Of a DNA stretch of 64,000 bases, positions 21,768-34,668 are shown piece after piece. The stretch is from Argentina anserina (taxonomy: Eukaryota; Streptophyta; Magnoliopsida; Rosales; Rosaceae). The notes under the pieces are model-generated. The model made no database searches and had not been told where the DNA came from. It was given only the letters and a program-made list of their open reading frames with translations. The DNA is taken from positions 10,354,001 through 10,418,000 of the forward strand of contig NC_065877.1 of assembly GCF_933775445.1 (NCBI RefSeq), written 5' to 3'. A program made the translations under genes and the position numbers. Position 1 is the stretch's first letter; each line of letters opens with the position of its first letter.

Positions 21768-24598
21768 CGTCACATCCCGGAAGGGAAAATGACGGTATTA
21801 GAGTTAAAAATTTTGGATAACAAGCGAACAAATGAACAGTCTATTTGAACACTCGCTAGCTTGAAAATTTACACAAATTTTTCGCTAAACAAAAAATTGA
21901 GTTTTACAAATGTAACTTGAAAATAGAAACTCAAATTACGACTTTGGGAACACACGTGAAATAATTATGTGAGTTTTACAATAATTTAAAACAACGGAAG
22001 GTGATCAAAGAGTCACCGGCCCAAAACAAATACAACTATGGCAGCCCAAAATATACAACAAATGTGACATGATTTATGATACAATCTCGGAACTTATATC
22101 TCAATAAGAACAAGATACAAGAGAGAGTTAATAAACTAAAAATGACTTCAAATGGCTCAAATGATGTGTACTCCTAAACTCCACATTTCCTAAACTCTTG
22201 ATGGCTCCTAACCTGCACAGAAACTATATTAGGGGTGAGCTTCGTCCTTGCTCACCCAGCAGGGGCTAGCCCACCTATGTGGTTTGAAAATAAGGTAGGC
22301 TGAGTTTTATGAAAACTTAAATAGTTTTAAATGTGAGCTCGAGCTATAAACATTTTTATTACAAAAGGGATAAGTTATCTTTTAGGGAAATCAATGCAAA
22401 TATGTATGATGACCATCAATAATATCCAATCAGTGGTGACCGATCCTAACGACTTGTAGCAAAACTATCAAGTCGAGGCCAACTACCTTTGTTGTAACAA
22501 CAAATGAGTGAGAATGTCCATTTAATGGAATGCCCTCAATAATACTGTAAGGTATGGATCCAATAATAAACAGGGCATTGCCCCTCCGGAGGTTTATGGT
22601 TATCGACACCGAGGGGTTATCGGAATACCGGGCTCCATTCACTCTCAGTTCTACTCACTCACGAAGTATCCGTCTATCCTCGGGTTTTAGCATTTCTAAA
22701 ACACTAATGCATTTCATTTAACATTTAAATAAATCAACCGAGGCATCGACAATGAATTTAAGGGCACGAAATACACAAAGGGGGTTAGCTCACCCTACCT
22801 GGATTGAAGTGCAGAATCCACGTTGCTCATCCAATCCCAAAGTATGTTGCTATTGCTGCTCCAGCTCTGTACGATCTCATTGTATCAACTCTAAATCCAT
22901 TTATAAAATAGTCAATACTAATTTCCGAGTATCGTAAATTGACTCGATTCAGTATTCCGAGTTTGACCATGAAAGTCAAAGGTTGATTTTATGTTGGCCA
23001 AGTATTCATGGGTTGACCATGAATTGACCATGAATTGACAATGTTGACAAATTATCGAATGTCGAGCGATAAATAGCATACTTTAATGATATTAAAGCTA
23101 CTTAAAATCGAATCGATGATTTTATTATTACACCGACACATTTCTAAGTCAAAGTGAATTTTCAATTCCCGAACTGGGCGAGAATCGAAAATAACATAAG
23201 TCGTAACTAGACGTTACGTGAATCGTCGTCATTTTACACGAATTAAGTTTTCACTAAGTTACCTTAGATAAAAGTAAAAATGTTGAATCATTTGGTAAAT
23301 AGTAAGAAGGTAACTTAGAATAAAACTGTAAATATTAAAAGTCAAACGGTCAAACAATAACTTCGTGTGAAGGGCAAAACAGTAATTTCACATTGATGGT
23401 AAAAGGGAAAAGGGTAACTTTAATTCGGTAAAAACCCAGAGTTTACCCTTTTTTTTATCAGTCTCCTGTTACAAAACCGGCCACAAAATCCCATCTCCGA
23501 CACGACAAATTCAACACACAAAACCACAACAAGAATCACAACAACCTAACAAATTCAGAAACGCAAGTATTTGAGAAATTGGGGTAGGATTGCTACCTCC
23601 ACAAATCATCGATCTCAAACCGGTGATGCTGCACTCTTCCATTCCAAAACCTTCGCTGTCTTGAGGTTTAGAAATTCACTAGAGGCTCGAGACGTTCTTC
23701 TGTAGGTAGAGAGATGTTTGTCGGATTTCGGTTTTCTCAGCAAGATCAAAACAGAAGAAGAGAAAGGAATAGATTAGGTTGTTGATTAAGTAGTTATAGC
23801 TGGAAATTGAATCAAAAGTAAATCAAAGAAGATTGGGCTTACCTAAAGCGAATCAATTTGCTCGTCAAGTCTCAAAATTTTGCCAGAAAAGCTAGAGAAA
23901 AAGGTGGAGTTCAACGATGAAGAACCCAGAAAAATAAGAATTTGAGTTTAGCTTCAAATCAATTAAATCAAACGTAGAGATGGATTGGGAAATAAGATTA
24001 GAACAAGGTTTCGCCGACTATCCACCGGTTGCATTTCTCTGCCTTGATTTCGATATGTTAAGAAACGAAGACATTTTCTGTGATCGATGAGCATGGTTGT
24101 GTACAGATTGATGAGGCAAATCCGATGGTGGAGATGCATGTGTGATTCACGACCGGACGACCATAGTAAAAAGCTAAGAAAGAGGTGGTAGTGTGTTCGG
24201 TGGAGGAGGACAACATGGAGGTTCTCTCTGTATCGAGCTAGAGAGAGAAGAAAAGGTGAAAGAGTGGGGTGTTTTAAGTCAATAAGAATTGGGCTCGGTC
24301 TTGGGCCCCGTTTAAGGCTTTAGAGAGAATGAGAGTTGGGGTTTGCTTAAGGCCCTAAACTTAGAAACCCAAACTGAAAATTGTAATTTCAGAAAATATT
24401 TTTAGAACAAGTAAAACCTTTAGAAATTCGTAACATTAAAACTGAGCATCGGAAAATATTTCGAAGACATTTATGAGCTCGTGGCGACGTGTAGTTTAAT
24501 ATCGACGTATTAAACTACGTTTTCGACATTTAAGATAAACATCAATTGATTAGTCCTAATGTGTCTGTAATCGAGATTAGAAATCTCGGGTATTACAT
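21768..24598 (-). mobile_element. Large Gypsy-type LTR (3' LTR) with downstream purine tract
   Basis: On the minus strand the block begins TGTAATACCCGAG immediately after an AAGGGGGAAAAAA tract (24599-24611), the arrangement of polypurine tract plus 3' LTR. Its other end is at CGTCACATCCCGG (21768), probably a mutated TGTCACATCCCGG. No matching TSD is visible, and no second LTR lies to the right, so this is a 3' LTR plus a stub of a truncated element rather than a clean solo LTR. No ORF inside is supportable. Confidence 0.65.
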
Positions 24599-25809
24599 TT
24601 TTTCCCCCTTAAAAGAATTTCGCCCACGAAATTCCTAGGGTAAGATATTTGGTCATTTGGTTAACAGGTTGTGGTTTTGTCAAAGTCAAATGCTTGCTGC
24701 GTAATCTTGAGCGAGGATAACTCATATCTATTTGATTGCAACAAATCACAGATCATAGTCACGAGTGAAGAATCTACAGTCGTACTTTCTCGTCTTAGCA
24801 CAATCGTGAAGTCTAGAAATCTCGGCTTTAACTTTGACAAAGTCTGCGAACATACCGACTAAAAGAGTTGTCTCTCCTGGTCGAACTCAGTCAGTGCTCT
24901 CGCCGCTACGTCTCGACCGAGAGAGGATGGTAGTGTAGTTGTTTTGGGAGATGCTAGGCCATTTTTGTTGTTGCTCTAGTCGGGTCCTTGTTGTTGTTGA
25001 GGGTTTGTGGTGTTGTTTAGGAGGTAGGTAGTGAGGATTAGATCTAGATGGTGTCGGTAAGAGAGGATCTAGGTCTGGGTTCAGCGAGGGTTGTTTGACT
25101 GTTGAGGGTGTGATTTTTAATCCGTTGTCTTTGTTTGAGGTTAAGATAGTCTGAGATTATATCTCTCGAGTCGGAGGTCGTTGTTAATGGTCTGATCAAG
25201 TTGATGGGTAGTCCCAGGCGAGTGGTGCAGGTGGTGGTGCTGCAGATTTGGTTGTGGGTTCTCGTCTGAGGCGGATGTATGGAAGGATAGGAGTGGAAGG
25301 GTTATGGGTAGCTGCTTGGCTTGGATCGATGGTGATTCTGGTTCTGATTGGATCTCGGAAGGCTGGAGTGGGGCTATGTTGCGTTGGGCCGTGAGGGGTC
25401 ATGGGCCTTATGCCAGTTTTGGGTCTTTGGTCTGGTTTTATAGGGCTTGCATCTCTTCTTTTTTTTCTTTAGTTAGGTTGGTTTCGTTGTTAGTTTTTAT
25501 TTTCTGTGTATTTGTGTAATTTGGTGTGGTCGCTTCATTGTGCTTCATTATAGAGATGCCGCTGATGAGAGTGAATATGTTTCATCACCCGAAGCTATCA
25601 CGTGCGTTCACCCATCAAGAGACGGAGTTGACTCAAGCTTTTGTACTATGGATTGGGAGTCATGATATGGTTGATACATCGACGTCCATTTACATTTATC
25701 ATGGCTGTTGTTGGATTTTGGGTCTCTACAGGTTGGATTATTGTTTTAGAGCCTCATGGTGTAAAGAAGTGGACGAGAGAAGTTAGGTTACAAGCTAGGC
25801 AAGTTATGA
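24599..25809. other. Truncated element interior and unassigned G/T-rich DNA
   Basis: The first few hundred bases (ccccctt aaaagaatttcg onwards) look like the 3' internal end of the Gypsy element. Region 24900-25500 is G/T-rich on the plus strand and partly open in several frames, with no domain I can name. A LINE relic is possible but unproven. Confidence 0.35.
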
Positions 25810-25814
25810 CTCCT

Positions 25815-27746
25815 TGATAGGAGCACTTTGTGCGATGTTCTTAACATGTTTTTGCGCTCTTATTGTTGTAGTGGTGAGTCATTTAGTTGAGTTAGGAGTC
25901 TATGGTGGCGTTGGTTGCATTTTGGTGTTAAAATAGGTTGAAAACACACAAAAAATCGAGAGTCCTATTTAGAGTAGGATTCCTTGTGTAACTAGGAAAC
26001 CTAGTTAAATTAGGAGTTTTCATTAATCGGCATTTTTATCACATTTGTGATATATTGAGAATCCTACTTGCATTAGGAATCTTGTTTGGACTAGGAAACG
26101 TGCTATTTCGGAAAATCGTACTTGAACTGAAACTCTTATTCCGTAACTTTCCTAATCGTACTTTCATACTTTGTAACTTACTTGTCTTTATTCTTGTCTT
26201 TTATTATTTTCAGATTTTAAAGATGAGATTGTGTAGCTAGAATGAAGAAAAAAATAGAGGAAAATAAGCAAAAGAGGAAAATAAAGAAAGAATGAGACAT
26301 CTAAAAAAGAGAAAAAGAAGGAATTTATCAAAGGAGATTGCACCCACCAATGACAAAAATAAGTGAAAGAAAAAGAGAGAAAGAAAAAGGAAGAGAATAA
26401 AAGAGATAATGCAAGAGAGAAAGAATGAGACACCTAAAAATGAGAAAAAGAAAGAATTTATCAAAAGAGATTGCACCCACAAATGACAAAAATAAGTGAA
26501 AGAAATTGAGGAGAAAGAAAAATGAAGAGAATAAAAAAGAGATAATGCAAAACAGAAAGAATGACACCTAAAAGAGAGAAAAAGAAGGAATTTATCAAAG
26601 GAGATTGCACCCACCAATGACAAAAATAAGTGAAAGAAATTGAGGAGAAAAAGTCCAAGCCATAATATTCAAGGAGCCAAAACTCTTCTATAAATAGCAC
26701 ATCATTCACAAAGAAAAATCATCACTTCTCCTTAGCATTCAAGAGCCAAAACTCTACCAAAACACCACCATAAATTTCCCTCACAAATCAGCCAAGCCAT
26801 CCACCCAAAAACCATCATCATCTCCACCGAGTTTTACCTATTGCAGCCGTACCTCTCAGGTTCCTACAACGTGTGATTCTCGCAACTCATCTACATGGCT
26901 TCGTTTATTTGTGTTAATCTACAATTCTTTATATATGAAGATTATAAGTTGTTTATGTGGAAGTATTGGTTTTGTATTTGTTTTAGAATTTTCAAATTGT
27001 AATTGATATGTTTTTGAGACTATGCCGAATCTAGGTTCTTATAATTATTGAAGTTTGTATTTCTATTGTTGTGTTTTACTCTTGTTTTACTTGCTCTTAG
27101 ATAATTTTCAGATATGTGCATACCAATTTAGTACTTGAATGTAGTCCCTAAGATTGTATTTGAGTGCTATCTTCATCATCCATTTGATACAAATCGAATC
27201 ATGCCCTAAGTAGGTTCGGTTTGTGTTAATTAAAGTGGGAAATTTATTCTGAAAATTTACATGTACCCCATGGTGAGTGACGTCACGTGAAGCATGTCTC
27301 CAATAAAGATTTGGTGCTTAAATGTAATCTTGTTTGATTTCTACCATAAGTGTTGTTAACTTGATTGCATGCAATTTAGGTGAGGCCCTAAGTCAACCTA
27401 AACATCAATAGAAACTTGCATGATCAGATGTTACCCTAAGGGTTTAATTGTATTGGTGTCTAAAAGTATGTAATCAGATGAATTAGAATGCATGATAGAA
27501 CCAAACTTCTAATTATATGGTGCATTGGTGAATTTGGTTTAGTTTGGTAAAGAGAAGTCAATCATGTAAATAATAATTTAGGTTTTCTTTTTGTAGTTAA
27601 TAATCAATCTCAAACCCCTCCCATTATTTGTTAACACTAAAAGTTTAGAGTTCCTTTCAATTCCCCGGACTGAACGATCTTTGCTTATTCTATACTAACG
27701 ATGACATTTTACAGGGTTAATTGTGTGACGCTCGCGCGCTCCATTA
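25815..27746 (+). mobile_element. Solo LTR (1932 bp) distantly related to the Athila-type LTRs, opposite orientation
   Basis: The left end, TGATAGGAGCACTTTGTGCG, matches the reverse complement of the inner end of the LTR at 29728-31621. The right part (27664-27746, with GGACTGAACGATC, TTATTCTATACTAACGATGA and CGCTCCATTA) matches the other end. The block is flanked by a perfect 5-bp TSD, ctcct (25810-25814 and 27747-27751). No internal gag-pol sequence is present. It has diverged considerably from the young element and carries an extra 133-bp tandem array, so it comes from an older or sister family. Confidence 0.85.
26270..26665. repeat. About 133-bp tandem repeat, three copies
   Basis: The word gaatttatcaaaggagattg followed by cacccac.aatgacaaaaataagtg recurs at 26321, 26454 and 26588 with A/G-rich filler. 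The periods are 133 and 134 bp. The Phe/Ser-rich minus-strand ORFs here are translations of this repeat. Confidence 0.88.
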
Positions 27747-27751
27747 CTCCT

Positions 27752-28540
27752 GTATTGTATTGTTTTTCACCATTGTAACAATTTTTTTATCTATGAATGA
27801 AATGTCTTCATTGGATAAAAAAAAAGTTCAAAAAATCAAATTGGACACGTATCCACGTTGCAGATCGATTTCCGGGTAATTAACTGGAATGAATGAGAGC
27901 TCCAGAAATACTTGGTAAACGCCATGTTCTTTGAGACATGGTAGACGGGATATCATTTCCATCTCTATGAACCACTAAACCCATCTACCCGGCTCCTTTC
28001 AGTAGAGAATAGGATATTTTTCAGATTAATTTGGAATGAAATCGAAAGGGACAACGGACCAACACGTATACAACAACACAACCTTAAAATCCTAAATAGA
28101 TAAAGTATATGTGTTGTCTAGCTGAAAAGAAAATAAAAAGTTTATATGAACGATAACATTCGAAATTAAGTGAAATACATGATTGGCTTTGTTCAATAAT
28201 TAACATGCTTAATGAATTATAACAAACATAGGAATGTGTTGGTAGTTTTTTGTTGAGAATAGAGAAAGATGGCCGACTATGTACATGTTGAGAGTTTGAG
28301 ACTTCCTCAAACAAGGAAAACAATGATAGGATATATGTACGTAAGTTAACGTAATGTGTCATTTGGTGTTGTTTAGTCGTGAATCCCTTGTCCACTGAAA
28401 CTAGTGTGATACGTACTAACTTGTAGACATGCTGGGTGATAGATATCGGGCAATAAAATAATAGATAGTCAAGAGATACTATATTCTTGAGTTATTCAAA
28501 CCTTCGAGGAATCGATGCAATATATATATATATATATATA
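27752..28540. other. Intergenic DNA with terminal (TA)n
   Basis: About 790 bp with no supportable gene. It ends in a TA run (28521-28541) that served as target for the foldback element. Confidence 0.45.
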
Positions 28541-28936
28541 TAGTCTCTATCCAGAGTGAAACTTCATTCTGAAATTACAGAGTGAAGTTCCAATTTTAGC
28601 ACACTTTTTCGGTCAAATTTTTTCACCATAAGCGATTCAATATTTAGGTATTATATTCAAGATCATCTCTACAAAATTTCATCCAATTCGAACATCGCTA
28701 AGGTATTGAAATTAGATTAAATCAATAAATGAATTAAAACTGTTCAACGTGAACCGTTCGTGTAAATCTCAATTTTGAAAACTCAAAGCGATGTTCGAAT
28801 TGGATGAAACTTTGTAGAGATGATCTTGAATAGCATACCTAAATATTGAATCGCTTATGGTGAAAAAAATTGACCAAAAAGTGTGTCAAAATTGGAACTT
28901 CACTCTGTAATTTCAGAATGAAGCTTCACTCTGGAT

Positions 28937-28944
<8 letters not shown>
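28541..28944. mobile_element. 404-bp foldback MITE
   Basis: Arms of about 158 bp (28541-28699 and 28787-28944) are near-perfect inverted repeats starting TAGTCTCTATCCAGAGTGAA. They are separated by an 87-bp loop. The element sits inside a TA microsatellite, so the target duplication cannot be resolved beyond TA-rich sequence. There is no coding capacity. A transcript would fold into one long hairpin. Superfamily is not assigned. Confidence 0.88.
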
Positions 28945-28975
<31 letters not shown>

Positions 28976-29722
28976 TTCTTGATGAAAAGCACGTTGCATC
29001 TAAATTGATATGGACATTCCGTATTCTCTTCTTTGCATACTCTACTTTTCCATTCCATTCGATTGAACAAAACAAATAGATAGTTAATCATGATTGATGA
29101 GATTGCTAATTTTTATCATACTATTGTTTGCATTGCTTAGTACAATCGAATAGTGAATTATGACTTCTGATGCGTTGAGTTTCTGCATAGAAGGTTAAGT
29201 CATAGATTTAGACTTCCTAATGTATGGAAATAAAAGAGTTTAGACTTACATTGTTCCGTAACAGTTTGGATTTGAGACAAAATATATAATTTAATTTCTT
29301 GAAACTTATTATTTGGTTCTCTTGTAAATCGCTCTAGCTATCCGTGAATGATCATTTTAAGTAACACATCATGAGACTTGGATCATTTTAAGTACCAGAT
29401 CCATCCAGAGAGTCATCGAACTCTTATTAACTCTACAGTGAACTGTCGGATAAATAAACCCAAATGCTTGCATACCAAGGCAAACTGTCGTTAGGCTATT
29501 TCCCTTGATTCTCATGAATCGAGAGACATATTTTCTACGGCACCAGGCACACTGACACAGTCACCGGAAAACCATTACGTACATAGAAATAATTTAGTAT
29601 TATTATCTGAGACAGTTCCTAGCCGCTATATATATTTCCAAATTTACCTTCGATCATGTTAGAGATCTAAATATACATAAGCTAGCACTTATGGCTTTGA
29701 TATGAGTAACAGAACAAAACTC
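28945..29722. other. Intergenic DNA before the Athila-type element
   Basis: A (TA)n run, then about 750 bp of AT-rich sequence. I see no gene, RNA or element in it. Confidence 0.45.
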
Positions 29723-29727
29723 ATGCT

Positions 29728-31621
29728 TGATAGAGCGTTCGTTACAACGTCTATAAAATACCCTGAAAAACATCATCGTTAGTATAGAATAAGCAGGGAT
29801 CGTTCAGTCCGGAGAATCAAAAGGGCCTCAACACTTATCATGTTATTGGGGGATTTGAGTTGGATTCTAAAACTACTACTTAAAATAAATCCTAAATTAC
29901 TTATATACAATTGATCAACCACTCATCACATAACCAAAACACGAATTCTACTCAAGAAACATGTATGACATGCATAGAACAACATATAGGCAGCAAGTAT
30001 TTTCGATTATATCTAAGTCCATTTCAATTCCAATTCTAATTAGAGTCCGAAGCGGTTCATCTAATCGTTAAGACTTCTTAATCATTTAGAATCAACGAAG
30101 CGTTCAATCCTAAACATATGCTAAAGAGGGTTCAACATAACGAAGCGTACTAGTTAAACAACAAAGTAGCACATAAGCACATTAAGTCGAATTGGAAACA
30201 TGTTACACAAGCATGGCGTCACTCATCTTGATTAAACATGCAAATCCCTAGAACTATCACAACCCTAAACAAGTATCAATTATTGAAACACGAAGCGCAT
30301 ATTCAATCAAAGAATACTTTGGTGAATGAAATCGCAACCTTAGGAGAACCATGGCCTTGGCTTCCTCAAGCATTGATTTAGATGCACAAGTTCAAGGAAT
30401 AAATCAAAATAAAACCTAAAACCAATTCGAAAACCTACTGCCCCTATTCATCTAGCACGGCATACATACATATTTCAATGAATTCATACAATCAAAACAT
30501 AAAACCAAAGAAGTCTGAATTTATGCTCTTCATATATAAAACCGAAAATCACATCCAAGAATTCATACAATGAAATCGAAAATTGCAGAAAACCAAAAGA
30601 AAAATTACAAGCCATGGGTGAATCACACATTAGAAACCTTCTAGGATGAAGCAAGGATGATTCGGATTTGGATGAGGAGGAAGATGAGCACGGTTTTGTG
30701 GTGATGGATGAAGATTTTGTGGCTTGAATTTTCTGGATGTGTTTGGGCAGCAATTCGGCTGTGTTTGTGGGAGAATGGAGATGAAAAATATGAAGGGAGG
30801 CCGAGCTATATATAGAGGAACCAAGGGAGGAGACTGCTAGGGTTTAGGATGGGCTGATCCATGTATGCACGGCTGGGATTTCTTCTTTTTAATGGGATCG
30901 AATGGCTGCCCTTGCATCTTGGATTAATTCAGCTCTTATCCCCTTGTTTATCTCATGTATTATTCGGCCCAAACTCCTTATCCTTTGCTGATTTGAATAG
31001 GCACGGCTGAACTCCTCTTCCTCTTGTGTAACTCGGATTTGAACTCCTTTATCTCTTCGAATTATCTCTTTGAATTCTGAAAATAAGAAAAGAAAAACAT
31101 AAGTAAAAGATAATTCATTCGAAATTCATGTCTTAATCTAGACAATTGTTGTCTTAAAGAGACACATGTAAGAGATGAGGTCAACTAGATAAGGAAAGTT
31201 TCTAATTTGCAAAAAGAAAACTTACTAGAATAAGTAAGTTACTAGAACAAGGAAGTTCATTTAGGAAAGTTTCGTAATAAGAGTTTGAGTTCAAGTAGGA
31301 CTTTCCAAAATGGTACGTTTCCTAGTCTAACAAGGATTCCTAGTTGAAACATGACTCTCAAGATATCGCCAATGCGACCAAAACGTAGAAAGATGAAGAC
31401 TCCTAATTCAACTAGGTTTCCTAGTCCTATAAGGATTCCTACTCAAACTAGGACTCTAGACCAATTCTTCGTTTTTAACTCGTTTAAGCACAAAAACACA
31501 TCCATAACCATCCAAGACTCCTATTGTGACTCAATGACTCGATATTACAACAATAAGGGTTAAGCAAAGTACAAATGGAGGTAAAAACATATTAAGAACG
31601 TAGCACAAAGTGCTCCTATCA
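29728..31621 (-). repeat. Athila-type 3' LTR
   Basis: 1894 bp, from TGATAGAGCG to CCTATCA on the plus strand. Nearly identical to 40107-42000. Short ORFs at 30484-30824 recur in the other LTR and are not genes. Confidence 0.95.
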
Positions 31622-31640
31622 ACTACCCCACACTTAGCTT
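31622..31640 (-). promoter_or_regulatory. Athila-type polypurine tract
   Basis: The minus strand reads AAGTGTGGGGTAGT directly before the 3' LTR. This purine-rich stretch is the expected plus-strand primer. Confidence 0.7.
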
Positions 31641-33413
31641 TTGCTAGTCCCTTAGCAAAACAAAACAAAACTACACAAAACACTATTGCCCCTAAATGAT
31701 TGTCTCAGAATCTCAAAACACATAGCTTTCAAGTTTAAGCATTTGAATGTAAGCACATAAATTCCAAGTTTCATAAACATGTTTCATAGTATGAATAAGT
31801 AAGAAATGAGACAATAGGCACATAACATGTTTAGTCAATCCAATCCTCCTCACAAGGCATACTCTCTTCTTTTCACTCAGATTCATGGTTATGATTCACA
31901 CACAAGTATATGCAAGAGAAAGGATAATAAAGCATCAAATAGCTTGCATATTTCATCAAATGAAAGCACTTTGTGAATAACAAAAGGAAAACCTCATTTA
32001 ACAACTAAGTGCACAAATGGACCAAAACCATATGCTCAACTCTTGTGATCGTCTCCACAAACCAAGATTTGCTCATTTTAAGAATCATTAGGATCATTTG
32101 ATAAGGGTGAATGGTTAGGCTTAGCTAAAGGCATGGAATATCAAGGAATCCCAAAGGTAATCCTATAGACTTAGCAGAGTAAACACCATCCTTATGACAC
32201 CACACACCATCAATGGCCAAATATAACAAGTTGGGCCCAAACATCATTTTAACCACAAAGTGAACATGGACAAAGGTCAAATAAACATTTTTAGACCTTC
32301 AATTCAACTCAACTCCAAATCACAAATGGAAGACAACATCTTTTTCTTTCCTTTTCATGTATTGCCGATCTCATCATTTTTTTCATTCATCATCATTTTT
32401 TCCTTTTCTTTTTTTCGGCATTTGCTTAAAAGCTTGTTCATATTTTCTCATGTCTTCCACCCCACACTTATTTCATGCATCATCACAACATCATCTCAAA
32501 AATAGTTCTGCCAAGTCTATAGGACAAGGTAGATGTAATTATACTAAGCATGGAGATAACATAGGTGATGAAGAAAAGGCTCAATGTAGGCTCAAATGGG
32601 GTTCAACTAAGGGGTCCCAAACAGGGCACATATAGGGATACATGGCTGTTTGGCTAAAGTGGTGGTAATCCTAGAAATGATCCATAAATCCCTTTCAAAA
32701 TCAGAGCATTTTATGACTTAAAAGTTTCAACAATCACAAAAGATGAGTTCTAGTAAATTCTAGAGTCCATTAAAAGTTATGGCACATAGTCATTGAATAT
32801 GCAAAGAATAATGAGGTTCACAAAACAACCACGAAATTTCATATTATCACTCAAGAAGAAAGCATATATAGGCTCAAAAACTCACAGGTTGTTATGGACT
32901 TAAACTAACCAAACATGTATGTCATATTACATTCAATCAACTCTCACATGTTCATACCAAATCCACATTATCAATGAAACTTACAATTCAATTCTTATGA
33001 AATGCAAAACCATCATCTATGCATTTAGAGACATAATCATCCTAGACTTTAGGGGAATCCTAAGACTCAAAACAACACATTTTTTTCGATTTTTTAAACA
33101 TTTTTTCGAATTTTTTCTTTCTTTTTCGTTTTTTTAACATGAAATCAAAGCAAAAATCAGCAAACAATGATCATGCAACCCTACCCCACACTTAGAAAAT
33201 TACATTGTCCTCAATGTAAGCTCAATAATCAGAATGTAATTCATAAGTATAGACTAAGATCACACATCAATACATATACAATTCAACCATAAGAGTGAAG
33301 GGATAAGAAAATGCAAACTCCCGTAGACGACTCCTCCACAGGTACGGTTGAAATGGGTTGCCTCCCATGCAACGCTTGAGTTTTAAAGTCTCTCAGCCTA
33401 GACTCTCTCATGC
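31641..33413 (-). other. Non-coding region between integrase and 3' LTR
   Basis: About 1.77 kb, AT-rich with long pyrimidine runs on the plus strand (32340-32410 and 33075-33135). In Athila-lineage elements this interval may hold an env-like ORF; no such ORF is visible here. Confidence 0.65.
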
Positions 33414-34668
33414 TCATACATCTTTTGGCGCATCTCTCACACTCGTCTCCTCATATGTGTGCTCCTCAAAAGGTTCATAGTAAGGCTTAAGTCGATGCCC
33501 ATTCACCTTGAACGTCTGACCTGTTTTGTCACTTTTAATTTCAATAGCACCATGAGCAAACACATTAGTAACAACAAATGGACCAACCCAACGAGAACGT
33601 AATTTTCCAGGAAAAAGTTTAAGTCTAGAATGGAATAAAAGAACTTTTTGACCAACTACAAACTCTTTCCCACGAATCATCTTGTCATGATAAGCTCTCG
33701 TTTTCTCCCTGTAAATCCATGCAGCATCATAGGCATCATTTCGTATCTCCTCAAGCTCATTGAGATGCAATTTCCTATGAAGACCAGCTGCATCCTTGTC
33801 CATGTTGAATGTCTTCACCGCCCACCATGCTTTGTGCTCTAACTCCACTAGAAGGTGACATGCCTTCCCATACACCAATCTGAATGGTGACATCCCAATA
33901 GGCGTCTTGTACGCAGTCCTGTAGGCCCATAATGCATCATCTAATCGATCACTCCAATCCTTCCTTGTTGGACCTACAGTCTTCTCCAGAATTCCCTTGA
34001 TCTCTCTGTTGGACACTTCTGCCATGCCACTTGTTTGAGGATGATATGGTGTCGAAACCTTGTGGGTGACTCCATACTTCTTAAGCAATGCCTCAATAGT
34101 CCGGTTGCAGAAATGAGAACCTCCATCACTTATCAACACACTTGGTACTCCAAACCTGCAAAATATGTTAGTTCTCAAGAAACCTGCAACCACTTTCGAA
34201 TCATTAGTTCGGGTCGCCTTTGCTTCCACCCACTTCGACACATAATCAACAGCTAACAAGATATACAAGAAACCTCTAGATGAAGGAAATGGACCCATGA
34301 AATCAATGCCCCACACATCAAAAATTTCGACAATTATAATGGGGGATAAGGGCATTTGATCTCTCTTACCAATATTACCAGTCCGTTGACACCTATCACA
34401 AGAAACACAAAACAAATATGCATCATTGAAAATAGAAGGCCAATAGAAACCACATTCCAACACCTTTAAAGCTGTTCTACGAGGCCCAAAATGACCTCCA
34501 CATGCCTCACTATGACAGAAGTTAAGAATCGACCTATGCTCATTCTCTGGGACACATCTCCTAATGACTTGATCACTACATTGTTTCCATAAATACGGTT
34601 CATCCCAAATATAGTATCTAGCCATTTTCTTCAATTTAGCCTTATTAGCATGCGAAAGTGTACTAGGA
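33414..34668 (-). pseudogene. Athila-type integrase region
   Basis: The open frame reads 406 codons from 34634; true coding continues upstream across a one-base frameshift near 34668. Visible are the zinc-binding H-H-C-C segment ([11 protein letters not shown] to [10 protein letters not shown]), the catalytic core ([51 protein letters not shown]), and a GPF/Y-type C-terminal module ([12 protein letters not shown]). It ends at 33414 without a chromodomain. This is the longest undamaged pol part, but it is cut off from RNase H by the shift. Confidence 0.92.

Noticed and set aside
25196..25786. ORFs in the G/T-rich segment
   Set aside because: No domain, no splice structure, and composition typical of decayed retroelement DNA.
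26188..26709. Overlapping minus-strand Phe/Ser/Leu-rich ORFs
   Set aside because: Translations of the 133-bp A/G-rich tandem repeat.
30484..31563. ORFs repeated at 40863-41942
   Set aside because: Identical frames in both Athila-type LTRs; LTR sequence, not host genes.
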